A DNA stretch of 64,000 bases from Saccharopolyspora ipomoeae (GTDB lineage: Bacteria; Actinomycetota; Actinomycetes; Mycobacteriales; Pseudonocardiaceae). Positions 42,473-51,334 of this stretch are shown one piece after another (the stretch's first letter is position 1; each line of letters begins with the position of its first letter). A program made the translations under genes and the position numbers. Below the pieces are notes generated by a model. That model did no database searches. It was given only the letters and a program-made list of their open reading frames with translations, and had not been told where the DNA came from. The stretch is taken from contig NZ_JASAOF010000001.1 in the NCBI RefSeq assembly GCF_029952525.1, forward strand, positions 496,001-560,000, written 5' to 3'.

Positions 42473-42931
42473 ATGAGTATGGACCAGATCCTGGAGGCCG
42501 TGCGCGGATTCGACGGCGTGCTCGAACTGGCGCCCGCTGAAGGCGGGGAGTTCCCCGAGATCGCCTGGGGCGACCACTTCTTCTACTACGCGCCGGACGG
42601 CGCCGTGCCCCGGCGCGAACAGCCCTACGCCACGGTCATCACCAAGAACTACCCGGGCGACGACCGGTGCGACCTCGACGATCCCGATCGGCGGCGGTTG
42701 AACGTCCACGTGGGCAGGGCGGTCTTCACCGAACTCACCGGGGAGGATCCGCGTGGTGAACCGGCGGAGACCGACCTCACCGCGACCGACGTCGTCTTCG
42801 GGCATCCGCTGTACCGGGCGATGGGCTGGGTGTCGATCACCAATCCCGGCGTCCGCACGCGCGCCCTCGCGATCCGCCTGCTGCGGCAGGCGCACGACGA
42901 CGCCCGGGGGCGGTGGGCGCGCCGGTCCTGA
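42473..42931 (+). CDS. DUF6194 family protein
   Basis: A 152-residue soluble protein (MDQILEAVRGFDGVLELAPAEGGEFPEIAWGDHFFYYAPDG, later RLNVHVGRAVFTELTGEDP and DVVFGHPLYRAMGWVSITNPG), matching actinobacterial DUF6194 proteins. It is divergent from the double-MerR regulator, which suggests it is controlled by it. It is followed by DUF6157 and reductase-like genes on the same strand. Function unknown. Confidence 0.75.
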   Translation: MSMDQILEAVRGFDGVLELAPAEGGEFPEIAWGDHFFYYAPDGAVPRREQPYATVITKNYPGDDRCDLDDPDRRRLNVHVGRAVFTELTGEDPRGEPAETDLTATDVVFGHPLYRAMGWVSITNPGVRTRALAIRLLRQAHDDARGRWARRS

Positions 42932-42974
42932 CCGACGGCGGGCCGGTGTCGGGGTGCGGTCGTACATTTCCGGC

Positions 42975-43364
42975 ATGGGTGCGCACACGACGAACTACAC
43001 CGACACGTTCATCGAGGTGGCTGTCGACTGCCCGGTGGCGCAGGCGGAGGAGCCGCCGTTGCGGGCGTCGCCCTCGGTGGCGCGCGTCCAGTTCGACATG
43101 CTCGTCAACGCGCCGTACCGGCACACCTCCGACGACGTGGTCTACGAGTCGCAAGGTCGGCGGAAGGGCCTGAGCCGCGAGGAGTTCTTCGCGAAGGGCC
43201 AGCCGTGCCTGCGCGCCTCGCCGCTGACCAAGCGCTACGGCTGGGGCGTGCACAGCGACTCCCGCGGCCGCATCGCCCTCGTGCCGGCCGGATCGCCGCG
43301 GTACCGCGAACTCGCCGACGACCCGTCCCTCACCCACGTCACCGCCATGCGCTCACGACGATAG
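42975..43364 (+). CDS. DUF6157 family protein
   Basis: A 129-residue soluble protein with the DUF6157 start TTNYTDTFIEVAVDCPVAQAEEPP and later PYRHTSDDVVYE and KRYGWGVHSDSRGRIAL. ATG 42975 lies 43 bases past the DUF6194 stop. It is probably part of a three-gene unit ending with the RibD-like reductase. Function unknown. Confidence 0.78.
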   Translation: MGAHTTNYTDTFIEVAVDCPVAQAEEPPLRASPSVARVQFDMLVNAPYRHTSDDVVYESQGRRKGLSREEFFAKGQPCLRASPLTKRYGWGVHSDSRGRIALVPAGSPRYRELADDPSLTHVTAMRSRR

Positions 43365-43373
43365 GAGGACGCC

Positions 43374-43943
43374 GTGCTGGTCTACTCGATGACGGTGTCG
43401 GTCGACGGGTTCATCAACGACCCGGCCGGGGAGCTCACCTGGAGCGCGCCGAGCGAGGAGGTGTTCCGGTTCCACCTCGATCGGACCCGCGAGCTCGGCG
43501 GATTCCTGTGCGGCCGCCGGGTTCACGAGGCCATGCTGGTCTGGGAGACCGACCCCGCGATGCGCTCGGACGAGCTCACCACCGCTTTCGCCGACGTCTG
43601 GTGCGCGCTGCCCAAGGTGGTCTTCAGCCGCACGCTCGACCACGTCGAGGGCAACGCCCGGCTGGCCGAGCGACCGCTCGCCGACGAGGTCTCCGCGCTG
43701 GCGGCGTCGACGGAGGAGGACATCGCGATCGGCGGCGCGACCCTGGCCGCGCAAGCCGTGGAGCAGGGCCTGGTCGAGGACCTGCGAGCGTTCCGCTACC
43801 CCATCGCCCTCGGCGGTGGCACGCCGTTCCTGCCCCCGGTCCCCCTCGGGCTCGACCTGGCCGAGACCCGGAGCTTCGACACCGGTGTGGTCTACGAGCG
43901 CTACCGGGTCAGGCCAGCCAGCCCCGCAGGGTCCGCATCATGA
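43374..43943 (+). CDS. dihydrofolate reductase-like / RibD C-terminal family protein
   Basis: A 189-residue protein of the RibD C-terminal fold common in actinobacteria (YSMTVSVDGFINDPAGELTW, GGFLCGRRVHEAM, EEDIAIGGATLAAQAVEQGLVEDLRAFRYPIALGGGTPFLPP). Members bind NADPH, but most are uncharacterised. GTG 43374 follows AGGAGG. Its last 35 bases overlap the end of the convergent TetR gene, an unusually long 3' overlap. Confidence 0.82.
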   Translation: MLVYSMTVSVDGFINDPAGELTWSAPSEEVFRFHLDRTRELGGFLCGRRVHEAMLVWETDPAMRSDELTTAFADVWCALPKVVFSRTLDHVEGNARLAERPLADEVSALAASTEEDIAIGGATLAAQAVEQGLVEDLRAFRYPIALGGGTPFLPPVPLGLDLAETRSFDTGVVYERYRVRPASPAGSAS

Positions 43944-44496
43944 CCTCTTCGTACTGAGCAGCGGGGTCGAGCCCCTCGGGGAGGTTGCCCTGGAGTTCGA
44001 GGGTGACCAGGCCGTGGACGATGGCCCACAGGCCCATCGCGACCGTGCCCGGTTCGCCTTCGACGACGCCCTTCTCGATCGCGGTGCCGACCATCTCCGC
44101 CAGCGGCGTGAAGTTGCCCAGGGACTCGCGCTTGGCGTCCTCGTCCGGCTCGAAATCGGGCATGGGGCGGGAGAACAGCACGGCGTAGAGGTTCGGGTTG
44201 GCCACCGCGAACTCGCGGTAGGCCAGACCCAGCCTGCGCAGGTCGTCCGCCGGGTCGTCGCTGGTCTCCACCGTCGCCAGCCGCTCGCCGAAGCGCCGCG
44301 ACGCCTCCAGGAACACCGCGCGGATCAGCTCCGACTTGCCGCCGAACAGCGAGTACACCGCCGAGGTCGAGGTGCCCGCGTCGGCGGCCAGGCGGCGCAG
44401 CGACAGCGACGTCGGCCCCTCCTCCGCCAGCCGTCGGCCCGCTTCCTCCAGCAGTCGGTCGCGCAGCTTCTCGTCGTGAGTTCTCGGTCGGGGCAC
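43909..44496 (-). CDS. TetR/AcrR-family regulator
   Basis: A 195-residue repressor: N-terminal helix-turn-helix at about 10-55 (LSLRRLAADAGTSTSAVYSLFGGKSELIRAVF) and a C-terminal TetR_C-type ligand domain (FAVANPNLYAVLFSRPMPDF). It starts with GTG at 44496; a palindrome ACCGTAACGGT lies 12 bases upstream of the start. It is divergent from a DUF4188 gene, its likely target, and converges on the RibD-like gene with a 35-base overlap. Confidence 0.87.
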   Translation of the reverse strand: MPRPRTHDEKLRDRLLEEAGRRLAEEGPTSLSLRRLAADAGTSTSAVYSLFGGKSELIRAVFLEASRRFGERLATVETSDDPADDLRRLGLAYREFAVANPNLYAVLFSRPMPDFEPDEDAKRESLGNFTPLAEMVGTAIEKGVVEGEPGTVAMGLWAIVHGLVTLELQGNLPEGLDPAAQYEEVMMRTLRGWLA

Positions 44497-44507
44497 TTGC
44501 CCATCAT

Positions 44508-44518
44508 ACCGTAACGGT
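44508..44518. promoter_or_regulatory. operator-like palindrome between TetR and DUF4188 genes
   Basis: ACCGTAACGGT has perfect 5-base arms around one base. A related AACAGTGTT/AACACCGTT similarity extends to 44534. Its position between divergent genes fits a TetR operator. Confidence 0.5.
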
Positions 44519-44563
44519 GTTTCATAACAGTGTTCGCAAACTCGGCGCGAGAGGGAGCGCACG

Positions 44564-45049
44564 ATGGCAACGATCGACCAAGGACGATGGACCGCGAACC
44601 TGGACGACCACGACGGCGTGGTGCTGTTCCTGATCGGCATGCGCATCAACAAGCCCTGGCGGATCGACCAGTGGCTCTGGATGTTCGCCGCGATGGGCGG
44701 GATGCTCGCCTACCTCGCCAAGCACCCGGAATGCGGGATGATCAAGGCGCGCAACTGGTTCGGGCGCACGACCATGCAGGTCGGCTACTGGCGCGGCGTC
44801 GAGGAATTGATGCGCTTCGCGAGTGACGACGAGGGGCCGCACCGGCCGGCCTGGCGCCGCTTCTACCAGCGGCTGGCCAAGTCCGGCTCGGTCGGCATCT
44901 GGCACGAGACCTACGTGGTCAAGCCCGGCAACGCCGAGACCGTGTACGTGAACATGCCCGCGTTCGGGCTGGCCGAGGCGACCGAGAAGGTCCGCGTGTC
45001 CCGGCGCACGGGCAGCGCGAAGCAGCGGCTCGGCGCCTCGGCCGACTGA
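44564..45049 (+). CDS. DUF4188 family protein
   Basis: A 161-residue protein with the DUF4188 pattern (DGVVLFLIGMRINKPWRIDQWLWMFAAMGGML, WFGRTTMQVGYWRGVEELMRFA, WHETYVVKPGNAETVYVNMPAFGLAEAT). The family has a ferredoxin-like, monooxygenase-related fold. ATG 44564 lies behind GAGAGG. It is divergent from the TetR gene. Function unknown, but TetR-controlled members may act in small-molecule detoxification. Confidence 0.8.
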   Translation: MATIDQGRWTANLDDHDGVVLFLIGMRINKPWRIDQWLWMFAAMGGMLAYLAKHPECGMIKARNWFGRTTMQVGYWRGVEELMRFASDDEGPHRPAWRRFYQRLAKSGSVGIWHETYVVKPGNAETVYVNMPAFGLAEATEKVRVSRRTGSAKQRLGASAD

Positions 45050-45078
45050 CTCAACCCCGCAGCTCCATCCCCGCAGCT

Positions 45079-45936
45079 TCAACCCCTCAGGGCCGCCGCG
45101 ATGCTGTCGGCGATGGGCGTGGTGGGACGGCCGATCAGGCGTGCGAGATCGCCCGTCCCGCCCTGGAGGAGCCCCTTGGCGATGGCCGAGACGTCCACGT
45201 CGACCAGGATGTCGGCGAAGCCGTCCGGAACACCGGCACCGGTGAGGATGCCCTTGAGGGTCTCCGGCGGGACGTCGCTGTAGGTGACGGTCTTGCCGGA
45301 CTGGCGGGAGAGCTCGGCGGCGTACTCGGGCAGCGTCCAGGCATGGTCGCCGCTGAGCTCGTAGCTGCGGTTGTCGTGACCGGACTCGGTCAGCACCGCG
45401 ATCGCGGCCTCCGCGTAGTCCTGGCGGGTCGCCGAACCGACCTTGCCGTCGCCCGCGCTGCCGACGACGCCGTGCTCCAGCTGGGTCGGGATCTGGCCGG
45501 TGTAGTTCTCGCTGTACCAGCCGTTGCGCAGGAACGTCCAGGTCAGGCCCGAGTCGAGGATGGCCTGCTCGGTGGCCTTGTGGTCGTCGGCGAGGACGAA
45601 GTCGGCGTTCGGGCCGCCGAGCACGCCGGTGTAGACGATCCTGGCCACGCCCGCTTCCTTCGCCGCGTCGATCACCGCGCGGTGCTGCGGGATCCGCCTG
45701 CCGGCGTCGGGGCTGGAGATCAACAGGACGACGTCGCCGTCGTTGAACGCCTCGCTGAAGGTGTCGGGCGTGTCGTAGTCGGCGATGCGCAGCTCGACGC
45801 CGCGCGCCGCCAGCGCGGCGGCCTTGGCCGCGTCCCGGACCACCACCGCGACCTCGTCCGCGGGGACCTTGCGCAGCAGGCCCTCCACCACCAGCGAACC
45901 CAGGTTCCCGGTGGCCCCGGTGACGACGATGCTCAT
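45079..45936 (-). CDS. NAD(P)H-dependent quinone oxidoreductase, QorB/YtfG-like
   Basis: A 285-residue atypical SDR (NmrA type): NADP loop VVTGATGNLGSLVVEGLL at the N-terminus, YTGVLGG and TFLRNGWYSENYTGQI in the middle. These match E. coli YtfG (QOR2). ATG 45936 follows GGAGGG. It is divergent from an HxlR regulator, the same pairing as ytfG/ytfH, so quinone- or oxidant-responsive control is likely. Direct repeats (CCCCGCAGCT twice) follow its stop at 45050-45078. Confidence 0.87.
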   Translation of the reverse strand: MSIVVTGATGNLGSLVVEGLLRKVPADEVAVVVRDAAKAAALAARGVELRIADYDTPDTFSEAFNDGDVVLLISSPDAGRRIPQHRAVIDAAKEAGVARIVYTGVLGGPNADFVLADDHKATEQAILDSGLTWTFLRNGWYSENYTGQIPTQLEHGVVGSAGDGKVGSATRQDYAEAAIAVLTESGHDNRSYELSGDHAWTLPEYAAELSRQSGKTVTYSDVPPETLKGILTGAGVPDGFADILVDVDVSAIAKGLLQGGTGDLARLIGRPTTPIADSIAAALRG

Positions 45937-45990
45937 GCTCTCCACCCTCCAGTCGTGTGCGAAACGCTTCGGACCGACCGTAGCCGTGAA

Positions 45991-46007
45991 ACTAACTTCT
46001 GGTTAGT
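45991..46007. promoter_or_regulatory. operator-like inverted repeat between QorB-like and HxlR genes
   Basis: ACTAAC (45991-45996) and GTTAGT (46002-46007) form perfect arms around TTCTG. The site lies between the two divergent starts, where an HxlR dimer would repress both. Confidence 0.6.
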
Positions 46008-46032
46008 ACCCACTTTGAAGTAAGGTAGTGGC

Positions 46033-46419
46033 ATGCCGGTAAGCAACGAGGTCACCACCACCGAGCGGCCCGATGTGAACATCGCCGCCTGCCCCTCGCG
46101 CAGCGTTCTCGAGCACATCACGAGCCGCTGGGGCGTGCTCGTCCTCGCCGCCCTGTTGGAGGACGGGCGCCGGTTCAGCGAACTGCGCCGGATCATCGGT
46201 GGGGTGAGCGAGAAGATGCTGGCCCAGACGTTGCAGACCCTCGAACGGGACGGATTCGTGCACCGCGAGGCACACCCGGTCATCCCCCCGCGCGTGGACT
46301 ACTCGTTGACCGAGCTGGGTGAGCAGGCCGCGCGCCTGGTCTCCGGGCTCGCCCGGTGGTCCGAAGCGCACGTTCCCGACGTGCTCTCCGCGCGGTCGGT
46401 CTACGACGACCGGAGCTGA
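46033..46419 (+). CDS. HxlR-family transcriptional regulator
   Basis: A 128-residue winged-helix regulator (CPSRSVLEHITSRWGVLVLAALLEDGRRFSELRRIIGGVSEKMLAQTLQTLERDGFVHR). C20 sits at the conserved position used for redox or electrophile sensing in several HxlR members (YodB, HypR). It is divergent from the QorB-like gene, with an inverted repeat between them. Probable role: sensing of quinones or oxidants. Confidence 0.9.
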   Translation: MPVSNEVTTTERPDVNIAACPSRSVLEHITSRWGVLVLAALLEDGRRFSELRRIIGGVSEKMLAQTLQTLERDGFVHREAHPVIPPRVDYSLTELGEQAARLVSGLARWSEAHVPDVLSARSVYDDRS

Positions 46420-46466
46420 ACCGGTGGGGTCGGTGATTCCGCGAGACCGACCCGCATAATTGCCCG

Positions 46467-48083
46467 GTGACCGAGCCACCCGAGATCCCCGGACGCCGGC
46501 CTCGCCACCGGCAGCCGGGACAGGGCGCGTGGCAGGCGCCGCCTCCGCAGCAGCCCGGCCGCCGGCCACCCCGACCTCCCCGCGAGGGCCAGCTGCCGCG
46601 CGAAGCCCAACCTCCCCGCGAAGCCCAACCTCCCCGCGAAGCCCAACCTCCCCGCGAGGGGCAGCCTCCCCACGAAGCCCAGCCTCCCCGCGAGGGCCGG
46701 CCGCCGCGTGAGCCTCGGCAGGCTCCGCCGCAGCGACCGGAACCGCAGCGCGCCCGTCCGCCGCGACCCCAGCCCGCTCCCCCGGATCCCGCGCCGGAAC
46801 CGCCGGAGGAACCGCGCTCGCACCGCCGCCGCGAGGAGCCCGTCGGGCACGGCCACGGGCACGGCCACAGCCCGGCCGCACCGGCGTCGAAGCAGGTCAA
46901 ACGACTGCTGGCGTTCCTGCTGATCCCGTTCGCGGTCGCCACCGCCATCGGCATCGCCGTGCTCTACCCGTGGGGTCACCACCAGAGGACGGGCGCCGAC
47001 CTCGGGTTCGGGCAGTACCCGGTCAACGGCGAGGTCGTCGCCGCCCAGAGCGCCTCCTGCAACGAGGGCGAGCCCGGGTCGGGCTGCGTCCAGCTCGCCG
47101 TGAAGATGCAGGACGGTCCCCGGCCGAACCAGACCATCGAGCAGCTCATGCCCACCGACCCGGGCACGCCGCGCTTCGCCGTCGGCGACCAGGTCGTGCT
47201 CTCCTACGCCGGGGACAACCCCGACGAACCGACGTCGTTCCAGGTCGTGGACTTCCAGCGCGGCACCCCGCTGATGGTCCTGGCGCTGGTGTTCGCCGCC
47301 GCCGTCCTCGTGCTCGGCCGCTGGCAGGGACTGGCCGCGCTGGTCGGCCTCGGCCTGAGCCTGGTGATGCTGGTCGGGTTCGTGCTCCCGGCGATCCTGG
47401 CCGGGCAGGACCCGCTGCTGGTGGCGGTCGTCGGCGCCGGGCTGATCATGTTCGTGGTGCTCTACCTGACGCACGGGTTCTCCGCGCGCACCTCCACCGC
47501 CGTGCTCGGCACGATGCTGAGCCTGGCGCTGATCGGGTTCCTGAGCACCGCGTTCTCCGCCGCCACCAGCCTGACCGGGCTGGACGAGGACACCTCCAGC
47601 CTGATGGGGGCGCTCGGCGCGCCCATCGACGCCCGCGGACTGCTGCTGGCCGGGATCGTCATCGGCGCGCTCGGCGTCCTCGACGACGTCACCGTCACCC
47701 AGACCAGCGCGGTGTGGGAGCTGCGGGCCGCGAACCCGACGCTGTCCTGGCGGGAGCTCTACGGCGCGGGCCTGCGCATCGGCCGCGACCACGTGTCCTC
47801 GGCGGTCAACACGCTCGTGCTGGCCTACGCGGGAGCGGCGCTGCCGATGCTGCTGGCCTACACGCTGTCGGGCCGGACCTTCGGCGAGATCGTCAGCTCG
47901 CAGGCGGTGGCTCAGGAGGTCGTGCGGACCCTCGTCGGCAGCGTCGGCCTGGTCGCGGCCGTGCCCATCACGACCGCCATCGCCGCGCTCGTCGCCAGCC
48001 AGGAACCCGCCGGGCGGCCGGGCGAGGCCGGTGCCGAACGGGCGAAGAGGCGACGACGTCGTGGTGAACCAGGCGTCCGGTAG
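46467..48083 (+). CDS. YibE/F family membrane protein with repeat-rich N-terminus
   Basis: A 538-residue protein. Residues 1-135 are disordered and built of six-residue units (PREAQP, PREGQP) plus Pro/Arg and a HGHGHGH tract. A first transmembrane helix lies at about 148-170 (LLAFLLIPFAVATAIGIAVL), then an outer domain with two Cys (ASCNEGEPGSGCVQ), and about 7 more helices from residue 270 with the YibE/F motifs LTHGFSARTSTAVLGT and GVLDDVTVTQTSAVWEL. Transport substrate is unknown. It starts with GTG; the repeat tract suggests replication slippage. Confidence 0.85.
   Translation: MTEPPEIPGRRPRHRQPGQGAWQAPPPQQPGRRPPRPPREGQLPREAQPPREAQPPREAQPPREGQPPHEAQPPREGRPPREPRQAPPQRPEPQRARPPRPQPAPPDPAPEPPEEPRSHRRREEPVGHGHGHGHSPAAPASKQVKRLLAFLLIPFAVATAIGIAVLYPWGHHQRTGADLGFGQYPVNGEVVAAQSASCNEGEPGSGCVQLAVKMQDGPRPNQTIEQLMPTDPGTPRFAVGDQVVLSYAGDNPDEPTSFQVVDFQRGTPLMVLALVFAAAVLVLGRWQGLAALVGLGLSLVMLVGFVLPAILAGQDPLLVAVVGAGLIMFVVLYLTHGFSARTSTAVLGTMLSLALIGFLSTAFSAATSLTGLDEDTSSLMGALGAPIDARGLLLAGIVIGALGVLDDVTVTQTSAVWELRAANPTLSWRELYGAGLRIGRDHVSSAVNTLVLAYAGAALPMLLAYTLSGRTFGEIVSSQAVAQEVVRTLVGSVGLVAAVPITTAIAALVASQEPAGRPGEAGAERAKRRRRRGEPGVR
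46575..46712 (+). repeat. 18-bp coding tandem repeat (PREAQP units)
   Basis: About eight units of the type CCCGCGAAGCCCAACCTC run in frame inside the YibE/F gene, giving PREGQL, PREAQP (three times), PREGQP, PHEAQP and PREGRP. The middle copies are almost identical at DNA level, so the tract probably varies in length between strains. Confidence 0.85.
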
Positions 48084-48122
48084 GGCTGCGCGACGGGCCC
48101 GACCTGCAGCAGACTGGCGGGC

Positions 48123-48542
48123 ATGTCCACGCCGTTACCCGCGTTCAGCAGCGTCCTGAGCGTGCCGGCCCGCCTGCTGGGCGGCCTGACGCTCCTCGGC
48201 GGAGCGGTGCTCCGCGAGGCGACGGCCGTGCTGGCCGCGATCCACGCCCTGCCCCGCCTGGCCCTCGCCCTGGAACAGCTCGGCCCGATGGCCGACGACC
48301 TCGCCGAGACCCGCGAGGCGCTCCACCGGCTCGCCGACACCCGGGAAGCGCTGAACCGGCTCGCCGCCACCGGCGACGCCCTCGGCCCCTCGACCGACCA
48401 GCTGCGGGTCCTGCACGAGCAGGTCGTCCAACTCGCCTGCGACCTCCGGGCGCTCGAACCCGACGTCGAAACCCTCACCAAGACCACGGCCCAGCTCGAC
48501 CAGACGGCCCACCTCCTCATCGCGGCCCTCGACCGGGCCTGA
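48123..48542 (+). CDS. hypothetical coiled-coil protein
   Basis: A 139-residue protein: a hydrophobic N-terminal stretch (SVPARLLGGLTLLGGAVLREATAVLAAIHAL) and then a helical, heptad-like part with internal repeats ETREALHRLAD / DTREALNRLAA and QLDQTAHLLIAAL. It resembles tether or membrane-associated coiled-coil proteins. ATG at 48123, 39 bases after the YibE/F stop. No function recognised. Confidence 0.6.
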   Translation: MSTPLPAFSSVLSVPARLLGGLTLLGGAVLREATAVLAAIHALPRLALALEQLGPMADDLAETREALHRLADTREALNRLAATGDALGPSTDQLRVLHEQVVQLACDLRALEPDVETLTKTTAQLDQTAHLLIAALDRA

Positions 48543-48563
48543 ACCCGTCCGAGAGGGGCGACG

Positions 48564-49196
48564 TCAGAGAGCGGCCACGAACTTGGCGACCGCATCCGGT
48601 TGGAGGCGCTGGGCCATGCGGCCCTGGGGAGCCAGCGACGCGAGCTGGTAGAGCGGGCGGTTCGGCGCGGCCTCGCCCCGGGCCTCCGCGCGGAGCTGGG
48701 CGACGACGAGCTGCGACAGCACCAGGGCGCGGGTGTCCTCGTTGCCCGCCAGCGCGTCGGCGAACCGGCGCAGCGAGTAGATGCCCAGCTCGCGTCCGCC
48801 CGTCCCGGCGTACATGGCCAGCGAGACGGTGATCGCCTTGCCCTTCGGGGCGCCGCCGATGAGGACGTTGATCGTGCGCGCGCCGCGCAGGTCCATGACG
48901 AACAGCTCCAGGCGCGTCGCCCGGTGCACGTCGACGGCGCGGCTGCCCAGCGCCCGCGCCACCACCTCGTGGCCGCGCAGCGTGATCGTCTTGCGCGACT
49001 CGGTCCAGGCCAGCACCAGCAGCGGCACCGCCACGATCACCAGCGTCGTCACGAACCCGACGGGTCCCGCGAACAGGCTGACGACGCCGCCGAGCGCGGC
49101 GGCCACGACGACCGCCGCGATCGCCACGTTGCGGGCCCGGACCCGCACGGTGCGCCGGTCCAGGAGGTCCAGCGGCACCGCCTCGACGTCGCTCAT
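48564..49196 (-). CDS. hypothetical membrane protein next to hisS
   Basis: A 210-residue protein with two N-terminal transmembrane helices (about 22-45 and 48-66) and a soluble domain resembling PH-like membrane domains ([26 protein letters not shown]). Its ATG overlaps the hisS stop by four bases (ATGA), so it is co-expressed with hisS. Function unknown. Confidence 0.75.
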   Translation of the reverse strand: MSDVEAVPLDLLDRRTVRVRARNVAIAAVVVAAALGGVVSLFAGPVGFVTTLVIVAVPLLVLAWTESRKTITLRGHEVVARALGSRAVDVHRATRLELFVMDLRGARTINVLIGGAPKGKAITVSLAMYAGTGGRELGIYSLRRFADALAGNEDTRALVLSQLVVAQLRAEARGEAAPNRPLYQLASLAPQGRMAQRLQPDAVAKFVAAL

Positions 49197-50461
49197 CGGC
49201 TCTCCGCGACCGCCGCGCGCACGTCGTCGACCAGCGATTCCAGCGACACCGCGCGCTGCTCGCCGGTGGCCAGCTCCTTGAGTTGCGCGCTGCCCGACTC
49301 CAGGTCGCGCTCGCCCAGGACCAGCGCGAACCGGGCGCCCGAGCGGTCGGCGGCCTTCATCGCGCCCTTGAGGCCCTTGCCGCCGTAGGCCAGGTCGACG
49401 CGGACGCCGTGCGCCCGCAGCCCACCGGCCGCGGCGACCAGCTTGGTCTTGGCGGTCTCGCCCATCGGCACGCAGTAGACGTCACAGCGGGCCTGGTCGC
49501 CGACCGCGAGGCCCTCGGCCTGGCAGGCCAGCAGCGTGCGGTCCACGCCGAGGCCGAAGCCGATGCCGGACAGCTCCTGACCGCCGAGCTCGGCCATCAG
49601 CCCGTCGTAGCGGCCACCGCCGCCGATGCCGGACTGCGCTCCCAGACCGTCGTGGACGAACTCGAAGGTCGTCTTCGTGTAGTAGTCGAGGCCGCGCACC
49701 AGCCGCGGGTTCTCCACGAACGCCACGCCCAGGTCCACCAGGTGCGCCTTGACCGCCTCGTAGTGCTCCTTGGCGTCGGTCGAGAGGTGGTCGACCATCA
49801 GCGGCGCGTCGGCGACCATCTCGCGGACCTCGGGCCGCTTGTCGTCGAGCACCCGCAGCGGGTTGAGCTCCGCGCGGCGCTGGGTGTCCTCGTCCAGCGG
49901 CAGCCCGCGCAGGAACTCCTGCAGCTTCGCCCGGTAGGTCGGGCGGCAGGTGCTGTCGCCCAGCGAGGTCAGCTCGATGCGGTGCCCGGTCAGGCCCAGC
50001 CGCCGGTAGCCCTCGTCGGCGATCGCGATGACCTCGGCGTCCAGCGCCGGGTCGTCCACGCCGATGGCCTCCACGCCGACCTGCTGCAGCTGCCGGTAGC
50101 GACCGGCCTGCGGGCGCTCGTAGCGGAAGAACGCGCCGCTGTAGTACAGCTTCACCGGCAGCTGACCGCGGTCGAGACCATTCTCGATGACCGAGCGCAT
50201 CACACCGGCCGTGCCCTCCGGGCGCAGCGTCACCGAGCGGCCGCCGCGGTCGGCGAAGGTGTACATCTCCTTGCTGACCACGTCGGTCGACTCGCCGACA
50301 CCGCGCGCGAACAGCGAGGTGTCCTCGAACAGCGGCAGCTCGATGTAGCCGTACCCGGCTCGGCGGGCGGCGTCGGCCAGGGTCTCGCGGACCGCGAGGA
50401 AGCCCGCCGAGTCCGGCGGGAAGTACTCCGGGATGCCCTTGGGGGCGTTGAACGTGCTCAT
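49193..50461 (-). CDS. hisS: histidyl-tRNA synthetase
   Basis: A 422-residue class II synthetase charging tRNA-His. Motif 2 and histidine-specific motifs are clear: [53 protein letters not shown] and GGGGRYDGL; the anticodon-binding domain occupies the last 90 residues. Gene order with the MBL hydrolase upstream matches M. tuberculosis Rv2580c-Rv2581c. Confidence 0.96.
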   Translation of the reverse strand: MSTFNAPKGIPEYFPPDSAGFLAVRETLADAARRAGYGYIELPLFEDTSLFARGVGESTDVVSKEMYTFADRGGRSVTLRPEGTAGVMRSVIENGLDRGQLPVKLYYSGAFFRYERPQAGRYRQLQQVGVEAIGVDDPALDAEVIAIADEGYRRLGLTGHRIELTSLGDSTCRPTYRAKLQEFLRGLPLDEDTQRRAELNPLRVLDDKRPEVREMVADAPLMVDHLSTDAKEHYEAVKAHLVDLGVAFVENPRLVRGLDYYTKTTFEFVHDGLGAQSGIGGGGRYDGLMAELGGQELSGIGFGLGVDRTLLACQAEGLAVGDQARCDVYCVPMGETAKTKLVAAAGGLRAHGVRVDLAYGGKGLKGAMKAADRSGARFALVLGERDLESGSAQLKELATGEQRAVSLESLVDDVRAAVAESR

Positions 50462-50482
50462 CTGATGTGCGATTCGTCCTCG

Positions 50483-51178
50483 TCAGTGGGAACCGGAAGA
50501 GGGCGCGCCAGGAGCAGGCAGTTCCTGCAGGAACGGGTTGCCCGCGCGCTCGCGCCCGATGGTGGTGGTGGGTCCGTGGCCCGGCAGCACGACGGTCTCG
50601 TCGTCCAGCGGCAGCACCTTGGTGCTCAGCGACTCGAGCATCCGGCCGTGGTCGCCGCCGGGCAGATCGGTGCGCCCGATGGCCCCGGCGAAGAGGGTGT
50701 CGCCGGACAGCACCAGCCGTCCGCCCTCCTCGGTGCCGACGCCGAACAGCACCGATCCGCCGGTATGGCCCGGGGTGTGGGTGACCTCGAAGCCGAGCCC
50801 GGCCAGTTCCAGCACGTCGCCCTCGCCGATCTCGCGGACCTCTGCCGGTTCGGAACCGGTGATGCCGTCGCCGAACAGCTGGCGGCCCGCGGGCCCGAGC
50901 GCCGCGCCCGGGTCGGCGAGCATGAACCGGTCGTCCGGGTGGATGTGGGCGGGCACGTCGTGCTCGGCGCAGATCGTCGCGGCCGAGAGCACGTGGTCGA
51001 AGTGCCCGTGGGTGAGCAGCACGGCGGCGGGCGTGAGCCGGTGCTTGGCCAGCTGCTCGTTCAGCGGCTCGACGGCATCCTGACCTGGGTCGACGACCAC
51101 GCAGGGCTCGCCCTCGCTGCGCGCGAGCACGTAGCAGTTCGCCTGCAGCGGTCCGACCGGGAACCCGAGGACAAGCAC
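50483..51178 (-). CDS. MBL-fold hydrolase (glyoxalase II-like, Rv2581c type)
   Basis: A 231-residue metallo-beta-lactamase-fold hydrolase. The metal motif is H57-x-H59-x-D61-H62 (THGHFDH), with THTPGHTGGSV, LSGDTLF and LPGHGPTTTIG giving the remaining ligands. Glyoxalase II (S-lactoylglutathione or a mycothiol/bacillithiol counterpart) is the nearest described activity. It starts with GTG at 51178, 21 bases before hisS. Confidence 0.88.
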   Translation of the reverse strand: MLVLGFPVGPLQANCYVLARSEGEPCVVVDPGQDAVEPLNEQLAKHRLTPAAVLLTHGHFDHVLSAATICAEHDVPAHIHPDDRFMLADPGAALGPAGRQLFGDGITGSEPAEVREIGEGDVLELAGLGFEVTHTPGHTGGSVLFGVGTEEGGRLVLSGDTLFAGAIGRTDLPGGDHGRMLESLSTKVLPLDDETVVLPGHGPTTTIGRERAGNPFLQELPAPGAPSSGSH

Positions 51179-51334
51179 GTCAGAAGGGCCTTTCGTCGAG
51201 GATGGGCGAACCCAGGTTATCGTCCGCCGCCGATCCGCCTGCGCACACCGGCGTGGGCTCTCAGGAAGCGGTCGCGGGGCACCTCATAAACTCGCCGGAC
51301 AACATCAGATCATGGAGTGCGGGGAGGGGAGCAA

